From: Burkholderia glumae LMG 2196 = ATCC 33617
GTDB lineage: Bacteria > Pseudomonadota > Gammaproteobacteria > Burkholderiales > Burkholderiaceae
NCBI RefSeq assembly: GCF_000960995.1
Contig: NZ_CP009435.1
Span: forward strand, 2,976,001-3,040,000
Direction: 5' to 3'
Length of the DNA: 64,000 nucleotides
The stretch's first letter is position 1. Each line of letters opens with the position of its first letter. Of the stretch, positions 37,804 through 45,189 are shown in pieces. A program made the translations under genes and the position numbers. Under the pieces are notes generated by a model. That model ran no database searches. It had not been told where the DNA came from and saw only the letters and a program-made list of their open reading frames with translations.

Positions 37804-38634
37804 ATGCCTACCGGCCACTCGCCGTCCCCCGCGGCGCCGCGATCGCGCGACGCCCGCATCACGATCGCGCTGCCCGCCAACGCGACCAACTGGATCGCCG
37901 TCTGGCGCCGCAACTATCTGGTCTGGCGCAAGCTCGCGTTCGCGTCGATGATCGGCAACCTCGCCGATCCGATGATCTACCTGTTCGGGCTGGGCCTCGG
38001 GCTCGGGCTGATGGTCGGCCACGTCGACGGCGTGTCGTACATCGCCTTCCTGGCTGCCGGCACGACCGGCTCGAGCGTGATGATGTCGGCCAGCTTCGAG
38101 GCGATGTATTCGGCGTTTTCGCGCATGCATGCGCAGCGCACCTGGGAGGCGATCATGCATACGCCGCTCGCGCTCGGCGACATCGTGCTCGGCGAGATCG
38201 TCTGGGCCGCCAGCAAGGCGATGCTGTCGGGCACCGCGATCATGCTGGTCGCGGGCGCGCTCGGCTACGCATCGTTTCCCTCGCTGCTGGCGGCCGTGCC
38301 GGCGATCGCGCTCGCCGGCCTGGCGTTCGCGAGCGTCACGATGATCGTGACGGCAGTGGCGCCGTCCTACGACTTCTTCATGTTCTACCAGACGCTCGCG
38401 CTCACGCCGATGCTGCTGCTCTCGGGCGTGTTCTTTCCCGTCGAGCAACTGCCCGCCGTCGCGCGCTATGCCGCCAACGCGCTGCCGCTCGCGAACGCCA
38501 TCGACCTGATCCGGCCCGCCATGCTGGGCCGGCCGGTCAGCGACGTCGCGCTGCATGCGGGCGTGCTGGCCGCCTACGCGCTGGTCGGCTTCCTCGTCTC
38601 GGCCTGGCTGTTCCGCCGCCGCATGATGCGCTGA
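37804..38634 (+). CDS. nodJ: ABC-2 exporter permease, NodJ family
   Basis: 276 residues with six hydrophobic segments of the ABC-2 type. NWIAVWRRNYLVWRKLAFAS, then DPMIYLFGLGLGLG and MSASFEAMYSAFSRMHAQRTWE are characteristic of NodJ. The ATG at 37804 follows the nodI stop closely. It forms an export complex with the upstream ATPase; cargo unknown in this non-symbiotic context. Confidence 0.88.
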   Translation: MPTGHSPSPAAPRSRDARITIALPANATNWIAVWRRNYLVWRKLAFASMIGNLADPMIYLFGLGLGLGLMVGHVDGVSYIAFLAAGTTGSSVMMSASFEAMYSAFSRMHAQRTWEAIMHTPLALGDIVLGEIVWAASKAMLSGTAIMLVAGALGYASFPSLLAAVPAIALAGLAFASVTMIVTAVAPSYDFFMFYQTLALTPMLLLSGVFFPVEQLPAVARYAANALPLANAIDLIRPAMLGRPVSDVALHAGVLAAYALVGFLVSAWLFRRRMMR

Positions 38635-38839
38635 AGCAGCGGCGCGCGCGGTTGCGCCCGAGCGCGCCCCATTGCGCGGCGGCACCGTGCGCTGCCGCGC
38701 ATGCCGCCCCGCCGCGCCATCCCGCAACAGAGCGAGACGCATGCGCGGCGCTCACCGCAGGCAGACACGCATCCGCGGTGCCGCTTCGCGCCTGCGAGCG
38801 CCCGGCCAACGGGCGCCTCGGCGGCCACCGTGGCGGTGC

Positions 38840-39262
38840 TTACGCGTCGTCGTCGCCCCAGGGCATCTCGACATCGGTCAGGAACGCCACCGTCGCGATC
38901 GGGCCGCCTTCGTGGCGGCCGAGCTTGCCGTCGGCACGATGCCATTCGACACGGAACATCGTGCCCGGATCGTCGGCCAGCAGGTAGACCGAACGCAGCT
39001 CCTCCTCGTCCGCTTCCTCGACCGGACCGTCGAACGACACGCGCATGCGCTGCGGCCAGAGGCCATTGACGGGATCGTAGATCCGGTCGCCCTGCGGGAT
39101 GTCGATGCTGGCCTCGACGCCGATCGTCGAGGACGCCTCGACGATCATCTTGCCGAGTGCGTTCAGCACCGCCGTCGCGCGTGCGGAATTGGCCTGGCGG
39201 ATCGCGAGATCGCCTCGCGTCAGCGCCTGTTCGAGTTTCGGATGGATCTTGTGTTGCTTCAT
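38840..39262 (-). CDS. Conserved hypothetical protein
   Basis: 140 residues, MKQHKIHPKLEQALTRGDLA at the start and an acidic end (MPWGDDDA). It has two parts: a helical N-terminus and a probable beta-rich C-terminal half (MRVSFDGPVEEADEEELRSV, TMFRVEWHRADGKLGRHEGG). No catalytic motif, signal peptide or membrane segment is visible. It converges on nodJ and is a single gene. I do not recognise a function. Confidence 0.7.
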   Translation of the reverse strand: MKQHKIHPKLEQALTRGDLAIRQANSARATAVLNALGKMIVEASSTIGVEASIDIPQGDRIYDPVNGLWPQRMRVSFDGPVEEADEEELRSVYLLADDPGTMFRVEWHRADGKLGRHEGGPIATVAFLTDVEMPWGDDDA

Positions 39263-39385
39263 GCCTAATCCTGATTGCTTCGGGGGAAGCCGCCGCGAGA
39301 TCGCGGCGGCGGTCGATTCGTCATGCTTCTGGCCGCACGGGATGGGCGGCGCGGCCGAGACACGGAGCCGGTCGGACGCCGGCGC

Positions 39386-40447
39386 TCAGAAGCCGAGCGC
39401 CACCGCGGCGAAGCCGCCCACGATGCCGAAACCCACCACGAGCGCCGCGACCAGCGCGAGCGAACGGGCCGGGAACGAACGCGACAGCATCGCCATCGAC
39501 GGCACGCTCACGGGCGGCAGCGTCAGCAGCAGCGCCGCGGCCGGGCCGACGCCCACGCCCAGCGCGAGCATGGCCTGGACGATCGGCACCTCGCCCGCAG
39601 TCGGAATCACGAACAGCATGCCGGCGACCGCGAACGCGACGATCCACAGCACGGTGTTGCCGACGTCCGCGCCGACATGCGGGAACAGCCACGCGCGCGC
39701 CGCGCCGAGCAGCAGCACCAGCACGATGTACTCGGGCACGAGGCGCAGCGTCATGCGCGCGAGCAGTTCGAGCCAGCGCGCGAACGGATTGCCCGGTACG
39801 GCCTGCCCGGCCGCGAGGCGAGCCAGCGTCGCGTCGTCGAGGGGCGGCGCAGCCGGTGCTGCGAGCCGGTTCAGCAGATAGCCGATGCCGAACACCATCA
39901 CGACGCCGAACGCGATCCGCAGGCCGACCCACTGCCAGCCGAGCACGAAGCCGATGAAGACCAGCGTGGCCGGATTGAGCACCGTGTTGCCGAGCCAGAA
40001 CGCCACCGCGCCGCCCGGCGACGCCTGCCGCGCGCGCAGGCCGGCCACCACCGGCGCGGCGCAGCAGGTACACATCATGCCCGGCAACGACAGCAGGCCG
40101 CCCGCGACGACGCTGCCGAAGCCGGTGCGTCCGAGCAGCCGCGCGATCGCTCGCGCGGGCAACAGCGCCTGGATCGCCGAGCCGAGCAGCAGGCCCAGCA
40201 CCATCGCCTGCCAGATCGCCTTGCCGTAGGCCCAGGCGTAATCGAGCGCCGCGCGCCAGGACGGCGCCGGCGCGTTGCTCGCGGCGCCCATCAGGATCGA
40301 CTGGCCGATCGAATGATGCTCGGCCGCGACGAAGGCGCGGTGGTAGTACGGAAACCACTTCACGTAGAACAGACCGACGATCGCGATCAGCGCGAATGTC
40401 GCCCAGCCGAGCGCCGGAGAAGTGGTCGTGGTGCGGGTCGTGTTCAT
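39386..40447 (-). CDS. Predicted permease, UPF0718 / COG0701 type
   Basis: 353 residues from MNTTRTTTTSPALGWATFAL, with 8-9 hydrophobic segments. The double motif of this family is visible: LLSLPGMMCTCCAAPVVAGLR with a CxCC cluster (about residue 125) and VIPTAGEVPIVQAMLALGVG in the second half. Relatives include ArsP-type organo-metalloid efflux permeases; the Cys cluster would fit a soft metal or metalloid substrate, but this is inference. A longer frame upstream crosses the inverted repeat at 40537-40578 and is rejected. Confidence 0.78.
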   Translation of the reverse strand: MNTTRTTTTSPALGWATFALIAIVGLFYVKWFPYYHRAFVAAEHHSIGQSILMGAASNAPAPSWRAALDYAWAYGKAIWQAMVLGLLLGSAIQALLPARAIARLLGRTGFGSVVAGGLLSLPGMMCTCCAAPVVAGLRARQASPGGAVAFWLGNTVLNPATLVFIGFVLGWQWVGLRIAFGVVMVFGIGYLLNRLAAPAAPPLDDATLARLAAGQAVPGNPFARWLELLARMTLRLVPEYIVLVLLLGAARAWLFPHVGADVGNTVLWIVAFAVAGMLFVIPTAGEVPIVQAMLALGVGVGPAAALLLTLPPVSVPSMAMLSRSFPARSLALVAALVVGFGIVGGFAAVALGF

Positions 40448-40536
40448 GTCCTTGACTGCGTGCGGGCCCGTGAGCGTGATCGGCGGGCTCGGTCGCCCGC
40501 CTGCATGGATCCGCGCCTGCGCAAAGCCAGGCGCGG

Positions 40537-40578
40537 CGCCCGTCATCAGGTGCCAGGGCTGGCGCGTGATGACGGGCG
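40537..40578. promoter_or_regulatory. Long hairpin in the leader of the UPF0718 permease gene
   Basis: CGCCCGTCATCA (40537-40548) pairs exactly with TGATGACGGGCG (40567-40578), 12 bp; the 18-nt spacer contains its own GCCAG/CTGGC stem. It lies about 90 nt upstream of the leftward permease start, so it would form in its leader RNA or act as an operator. Otherwise 40448-40888 holds no gene. Confidence 0.45.
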
Positions 40579-40888
40579 AAGCGTGGATTATCGCATGCGG
40601 CGGCTGCGAGGCGGCAGCCGGCGGCGCATCGATGCGAGGCGCGGCGGCCTGGACGGGCTTCGGCACCCATGCCGCCGGGTGGCGGCGCAGGGGTGGCGTG
40701 CCGCTCAAGGCACGGCGAAGGTATCGCAATCGCGCCCGTCGCCGCGCCGCAGCCGGCTCACGCGCGGCTCGCTCGTGCCATGCGTGAACGCATCGGGCAC
40801 CGCGTAGCCGCGGCGGCCGCGCGGCGGGCAGCGGTCAAGACGGCGCCGAAGGCGTGGGCCGTGGCGCGCCCTCGCCCCCGCTGCGCGC

Positions 40889-41326
40889 TTATTCGGGCCG
40901 CAGGATGAAGCAGGTGGCCGAGCCTTGCGCGACGATCTTGTCGTCGGGGGTCTTGAGCGTGCCCTCGGCAACGCCGAGCGTGCGCGACAGATGCGTCACG
41001 CGCCCCTCGGCGATCAGTTCGACGTCGCGCGGCACCGGGCGCAGCATCTTCACGTGCAGGTCGACCGTGCCGTAGCCGACGCCCTGCTCGAGCATCGAAT
41101 GCACCGCGCAGCCCGTCACCGAATCGAGCACCGTGGCGGCGAATCCGCCATGCACGCCGCCCAGCGGATTCAGATGGCGCTCGTCGGCGCGTGCCGTCAT
41201 CCTCACGTAGCCGAGCTCGACCGTGTCGAGCTGCATCGGCATGGTCCGGGTGATCGACGGTGCGGGCACGTCGCCCGCGGCCGCCGCACGCAACAGGTCG
41301 ATGCCGGAAAAATCGAGCGGTTTCAT
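40889..41326 (-). CDS. PaaI-like hotdog thioesterase
   Basis: 145 residues from MKPLDFSGIDLLRAA; AAGGAG stands 7 nt before this ATG, favouring it over a GTG two codons earlier. The PaaI/4HBT signature is clear: ADERHLNPLGGVHGGFAATV with the catalytic HGG region and LDSVTGCAVHSML, then TVDLHVKMLRPVPRD. It should hydrolyse an acyl- or aryl-CoA thioester. It is divergent from the HxlR regulator gene, with shared operator-like repeats. Confidence 0.88.
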   Translation of the reverse strand: MKPLDFSGIDLLRAAAAGDVPAPSITRTMPMQLDTVELGYVRMTARADERHLNPLGGVHGGFAATVLDSVTGCAVHSMLEQGVGYGTVDLHVKMLRPVPRDVELIAEGRVTHLSRTLGVAEGTLKTPDDKIVAQGSATCFILRPE

Positions 41327-41369
41327 CAGCACACTCCTTATCGCCGGGCGAATTCCGGCGCATTAGTTA

Positions 41370-41457
41370 GTTCCAAAACAGAACGCATTATTCTTTGCGC
41401 AATCGAATGCTGTCAACGCGGTAATCGTCAGTTCGAGCGAGCGTTCTATAATCGAAC
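41370..41457. promoter_or_regulatory. Paired GTTC-N7-GAAC repeats between thioesterase and hxlR genes
   Basis: GTTCCAAAACAGAAC (41370-41384) and GTTCTATAATCGAAC (41443-41457) share the pattern GTTC-N7-GAAC. One lies 44 nt from the thioesterase start and the other 30 nt from the regulator start. The second overlaps a TATAAT-like -10 for the rightward gene. HxlR-type winged-helix dimers bind short inverted repeats like these; binding is inferred. Confidence 0.6.
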
Positions 41458-41486
41458 CCACTAGGCCAACCAAGCGAGAGCTACCG

Positions 41487-41963
41487 ATGAAATGGGACGA
41501 CGTGGGCGAGTTCCCGTGCTCGATTGCGCGCACGCTGGCCGTGCTCGGCGATCGCTGGACCATGCTGATCCTGCGCAACGCGTTTTACGGCGTGCGCCGC
41601 TTCGATGCGTTCCAGGCCCAGTTGGGGCTGACGCGCCATGTGCTTGCCGACCGGCTCGCGCGACTCGTGGAGGAAGGGGTGTTTGTCCGGCGGCAATACC
41701 AGGAGCGGCCGCCGCGCCATGAGTACCGGCTTTCCGACAAGGGGCGCGACCTGTATCCGGTGCTGCTGGCGCTGACAGCCTGGGGCGACCGCTGGAAGGA
41801 CGAAGGCGCCGGGCCGCCCGTGCTGATCCGCCACAAGCACTGCGGTGCGCTGCTGCGGCCGCTCATGGTCTGCTCGGAGTGCGGCGAACCGCTCGATCCT
41901 CGCGATATCGAACTGCTGCCGGGCCCAGGGACCAAGCCGAAAGCCGCCGGCGAAGCGCACTGA
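41487..41963 (+). CDS. HxlR-family winged-helix regulator
   Basis: 158 residues: CSIARTLAVLGDRWTMLILRNAFYGVRRFD and LTRHVLADRLARLVEEGVFVRR followed by YRLSDKGRDLYPVLLALTAWGDRW are diagnostic of the HxlR (DUF24) family. After residue 110 there is an extra segment with a CSEC motif and HKHCG that could bind a metal; many HxlR members have only the winged helix. It probably controls the divergent thioesterase gene and itself. Confidence 0.9.
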   Translation: MKWDDVGEFPCSIARTLAVLGDRWTMLILRNAFYGVRRFDAFQAQLGLTRHVLADRLARLVEEGVFVRRQYQERPPRHEYRLSDKGRDLYPVLLALTAWGDRWKDEGAGPPVLIRHKHCGALLRPLMVCSECGEPLDPRDIELLPGPGTKPKAAGEAH

Positions 41964-42027
41964 TCAGGCCTGGCTTCGGCACCGGCGTCGCCAGGGCCCG
42001 CGCCGGAAGCTTAGCCGTCGTTACGCG

Positions 42028-42062
42028 TAAAAAAGCCCGCTTCGGTGTCGACGAAGCGGGCT
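42028..42062 (-). terminator. Strong intrinsic terminator, reverse orientation
   Basis: AGCCCGCTTCG (42034-42044) and CGAAGCGGGCT (42052-42062) form an 11-bp stem; the reverse strand continues TTTTTTACG. No supported leftward gene precedes it. On the forward strand the stem could also help end hxlR transcription, but there is no U-tract. Confidence 0.75.
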
Positions 42063-42223
42063 AAAACTCAAGTCAGCCGAGGCAAGTCAGCTGTCGATCG
42101 AAGGATAACGGCAAGGCGCGGGAAAGCTTCGGTTTCTTTCCCCGAGTCTTGCGCAAGATCAAGTTTACTTCGAGCGACAAGCTTGTTTACGAAGCCCAAA
42201 CCTGTGGTGCGCATTGAAGCGCC

Positions 42224-42259
42224 AAACAAAAACGGCGCCAACCTGTCGGCTGGCGCCGT
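42224..42259 (-). terminator. Second intrinsic terminator, reverse orientation
   Basis: ACGGCGCCA (42232-42240) pairs with TGGCGCCGT (42251-42259); reverse strand continues TTTTTGTTTGG. It lies 170 nt upstream, in the leftward sense, of the terminator at 42028-42062. Confidence 0.65.
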
Positions 42260-42792
42260 CTATAACTAGACCCGCTTCTGAGTTCCTGAGGGCGGCTGAA
42301 CGAACCGGAGCCCGCACTGCGGCAGCACGAGCGCCGCCGTCAACCGCCTTTTCCGTTATATGGCTCATGGCCCCGGGCATCGAATGTGGGAACAACTGGG
42401 CACCCTGGGACCTCGGAGCGACGAACGCTCCGAAAAGCATCCGCGATTCTACGCCGGCTGGCACGGCGTTCACAAGCACGGCGAGTGGTCCCTCTCTCGC
42501 CCGCGTCTTGCCGTCTATCACTGGAATCGATTATTTGCCGGTCTTATGATCCCGGCGCGGCTTCTCTGTCCGCAAGGGCCCGGCCTGCTTTCTCCCATGC
42601 TTAGCTTTGCCAATCATTTGCCCGCTGCGCGCCGTCGACCTGTACTTCCCGGCCCCGTAACGGCTTTCGAAGGCTGCGGTGCAATCCATCCCGATTCCGG
42701 AGACGCCGTCGCCAGCGTGATGCTCGATACCGATCATGGCTATGCGAGAATCGAAACTCTTCCGTTCCTCAACCCACCACGACGGGGTTCGC
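42260..42792. other. About 530 nt without a supported gene
   Basis: Overlapping open frames on both strands have no family resemblance and run through neighbouring terminators. A leftward transcript ending at 42224 should originate here or further right, but I see no coding sequence for it. Confidence 0.4.
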
Positions 42793-43083
42793 ATGGCCAT
42801 CAACATCACCTTGAACTACACCGAGCGCGCTCGCGCAGTCATGACGGGAGCGCAGAACGCCACCTTCCATTACGAAGCCGATGCCCCCTTCCCTCAGACC
42901 GGCGACTTCCTCGAAAACGAACTCCCCGGCGGGCCACAAACCTTCATCGTGATCGGACGCGTCTTTCGATATCGGCCGAACGAAGTCGCTGTCAGCGTTT
43001 ATCTCGATCTGCCGCCCGAGCCCACCTTGGAGCAAGGCACTTCTGGCCCGGAACTGTCGACATGGGAGAAGCTGGGCGGCTGA
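42793..43083 (+). CDS. Small hypothetical protein
   Basis: 96 residues starting MAINITLNYTERARAVMTGA. The mixed pattern of strands and conserved-looking aromatic residues (NATFHYEADAPFPQTGDFLE, FIVIGRVFRYRPNEVAVSVY) suggests a single small beta-rich domain. An in-frame ATG at 42736 would add 19 residues. No signal peptide or membrane segment. Function not recognised; it stands alone between the 42.0-42.3 kb terminators and tRNA-His. The following 43084-43445 holds nothing I can support. Confidence 0.6.
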   Translation: MAINITLNYTERARAVMTGAQNATFHYEADAPFPQTGDFLENELPGGPQTFIVIGRVFRYRPNEVAVSVYLDLPPEPTLEQGTSGPELSTWEKLGG

Positions 43084-43445
43084 GATCCAACCCGCCGCAG
43101 CGACCTTGCCGTTTAGCCGCGATGTCTTGCGGACCATCGCGCCGATCTCCCGACACGGCTGCGTCCCCACTGCGCGCGCCAACTGCCGATTCACGATCGC
43201 GCTAGCCAGGCGTCTGCCGTCACGATCCCGAACTGGCATTCGGTGACGGGCGACGTGCCTGGCGTGAGGGGCGGTGCCGGTCACCGAGCCGTCGAATCGG
43301 GACGCGGATGCCCGCGATTCGGCTGCGCATGTACATCGCAACACGGCGCATCGGCACCACGACCCGGGGGGAAGGGAAAAGCTCGAAGGAAGGGAAAAGC
43401 GGCGAACGCCAGGGCGCGAATTCCGAAATCCGCATCGCGAAAAGC

Positions 43446-43471
43446 AAAACAGGCGCCTGAGCGCCTGTTTT
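43446..43471 (-). terminator. Intrinsic terminator after tRNA-His
   Basis: AAAACAGGCGC (43446-43456), loop CTGA, GCGCCTGTTTT (43461-43471): an 11-bp symmetric stem with A and T runs, able to work on both strands. It lies 13 nt past the tRNA 3' end. Confidence 0.85.
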
Positions 43472-43483
43472 GAATGAATTCTT

Positions 43484-43560
43484 TGGGGTGGCTGATGGGA
43501 CTCGAACCCACGACGACAGGAATCACAATCCTGGACTCTACCAACTGAGCTACAGCCACC
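43484..43560 (-). tRNA. tRNA-His (anticodon GTG)
   Basis: 77 nt on the reverse strand. Acceptor GTGGCTG/CAGCCAC with the extra G-1 opposite C73 that identifies tRNA-His, D-loop AGCTCAGTTGGTAGAGT, anticodon stem CAGGA/TCCTG enclosing TT-GTG-AT (anticodon at 43524-43526), T-loop GGTTCGAGTCC, and an encoded CCA end. Followed by a terminator. Confidence 0.97.
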
Positions 43561-43655
43561 ACTGTTACTGCTTGCTTCTGAATCGCTACCGTTTCGTTTC
43601 AGCAGCGAAGAAGCAAGATTATATGGGCACTTTTTCGCTTTGTACAGCCCCTTTT

Positions 43656-44666
43656 TTAAAAAATTTCGGAAGGAGCCGTCAGGTGGGTACGCGCCTCGGC
43701 GAAAATCGCGGCCACGTCGCCGCGCGCCAGCCGTTTGCTGTCCGACAGCACGCGCCGCCAGCCGCGCGCGCCGTGCACGCCGCGATAAAGCCCGAGCGCA
43801 TGCCGCACGATCGCCCCCAGATAGGTGCCGCGTGCGATCTCGGCGACGCAGTAGGCGATCAGCCGCTCCTCGATCTCCTCGCGCGTCGGCGCGGCAGCGG
43901 CCGCCCCGTAGAAACGCCTATCGACCTCCGCGAGCACGAAGGGATTGTGATAAGCCTCTCGGCCCAGCATCACGCCATCGACGTGCTGCAGATGGGCCTC
44001 GACCTCGTCCAGTGTCGTGATGCCGCCGTTGATGATGATCTCGAGGTCCGGGAAGTCCTGCTTGAGCCGGTAGGCATAGTCGTACTTGAGCGGCGGGATC
44101 TCGCGGTTCTCCTTCGGTGAAAGACCCTTCAGGATCGCGTTGCGCGCGTGGACGATGAACACGTCGCAGCCGGCCTGGGCAACGGTGCCCACGAAATCCC
44201 GCACGAACGCGTACTCCTCCACGGCGTCCACGCCGATCCGGTGCTTGACCGTTACCGGCACCGACACCGCGTCGCGCATCGCCTTCACGCAATCGGCCAC
44301 GAGCCCCGGCTCGTTCATCAGGCAGGCGCCGAACGCGCCGCGCTGCACACGCTCCGACGGGCAGCCGCAATTCAGATTGATTTCGTCATAGCCCCAGTTC
44401 TCACCGAGCCTGGCCGATTTCGCGAGATCGTCGGGTTCGCTGCCGCCCAATTGCAGCGCGACGGGCGCCTCGTCCGGCGTGAACGCGAGATGGCGCGCGA
44501 CGTCGCCATGCATCAGCGCGCCTGTCGTCACCATCTCCGTGTAGAGCCAAGTGTGGCGCGAGATCGTTCGATGCAGGGAGCGACAATGGCGGTCCGTCCA
44601 ATCCATCATCGGCGCGACGGACACGCGCCGAGACCTTGATTCAACTGATTTTTCCTGAAAATTCAT
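43656..44666 (-). CDS. dusA: tRNA-dihydrouridine synthase A
   Basis: 336-residue FMN-dependent enzyme that reduces uridines at positions 20/20a of tRNA. Conserved SVAPMMDWTDRHCRSLHR (about 16-33), NLNCGCPSERVQRGAFGACL with catalytic Cys102, VKHRIGVD, HARNAILKGLSPKENREIPP and IINGGITTLDE. The gene is intact. Its 5' end is a known insertion target of integrative elements carrying dusA-type integrases; an integrase remnant lies about 120 nt beyond its start. Confidence 0.96.
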   Translation of the reverse strand: MNFQEKSVESRSRRVSVAPMMDWTDRHCRSLHRTISRHTWLYTEMVTTGALMHGDVARHLAFTPDEAPVALQLGGSEPDDLAKSARLGENWGYDEINLNCGCPSERVQRGAFGACLMNEPGLVADCVKAMRDAVSVPVTVKHRIGVDAVEEYAFVRDFVGTVAQAGCDVFIVHARNAILKGLSPKENREIPPLKYDYAYRLKQDFPDLEIIINGGITTLDEVEAHLQHVDGVMLGREAYHNPFVLAEVDRRFYGAAAAAPTREEIEERLIAYCVAEIARGTYLGAIVRHALGLYRGVHGARGWRRVLSDSKRLARGDVAAIFAEARTHLTAPSEIF

Positions 44667-44784
44667 GATGATGCGAGCGTCCTGGGGCGGCCTGGTTCGA
44701 CCTTGGTGTCTTTCGTTTTTCGCTCATTTCGAAGCGACAGGCCACAATGTCGCTCCCAAAGACAGCACGTAAGCACCGCGGCCG

Positions 44785-44910
44785 CAGGAACAATCCAGTC
44801 GAGAAGCAGAAAGGACGGCAGTATAGGCTACACGCCACAGATCCGCTTGAAAGTTAAGGGAAAAGTCGTGCATGCGCAGGCGCGGACCTTCGCGCCGAGA
44901 GCGGCCGCAC
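44785..44910 (+). pseudogene. Remnant of a dusA-type tyrosine recombinase (integrase) N-terminus
   Basis: The forward frame reads GTIQSRSRKDGSIGYTPQIR then LKVKGKVVHAQARTFAPRAAA, matching the arm-type DNA-binding N-terminus of integrases found in elements inserted at dusA (usual form ATI...KDGTxGYTAQIRxK-GGKVVHxExRTFxxRxAA). There is no start codon at the expected place, similarity stops after about 45 residues and no catalytic domain follows. It marks the edge of an acquired region. The rest of 44667-45189 shows no gene. Confidence 0.72.
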
Positions 44911-45078
44911 CATCCACGTCCAGTTCGCGCGTAGCCTGGAGGCGGAGCCGCAGCGGACGGCAACGACATGTCACCCCTGCTGCGATTGTCCGCGTCGCGC
45001 GGCCGGCTTGGGCTAGGCGCTGGAGGCAATAGACTTCGACGGACAGGCGACCGCCGCCCGGCAATCGGCGAGTCGAAT

Positions 45079-45097
45079 CAGGGGGCCTTGCCCCCTG
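45079..45097. repeat. GC-rich hairpin downstream of the tailspike-like gene
   Basis: CAGGGGG (45079-45085) pairs with CCCCCTG (45091-45097), loop CCTTG. It could terminate the leftward gene ending at 45190, though no U-tract follows. Confidence 0.35.
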
Positions 45098-45189
45098 ACC
45101 GAGGTGGCGCGGGGGCCGATGCGCCGTCCTGAGACGGCCGAACTTCCCCCCTTCGCAAAATGGCATTTTGGCAGCCTGCCAGCGCGACG

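Noticed and set aside
36848..38634. Symbiotic nodulation function for the NodI/NodJ pair
   Set aside because: No nod genes or nod boxes are nearby; NodIJ-family exporters are general in Burkholderia.
42165..42521. Reverse frame of 118 codons
   Set aside because: It would read through the terminator hairpin at 42224-42259 and has no recognisable domain or ribosome site.
44578..44760. TGTCGCTCCC occurring inside dusA and again outside as possible att repeats
   Set aside because: The two copies are in inverted orientation and only 10 bp long; attachment repeats of an inserted element should be direct.
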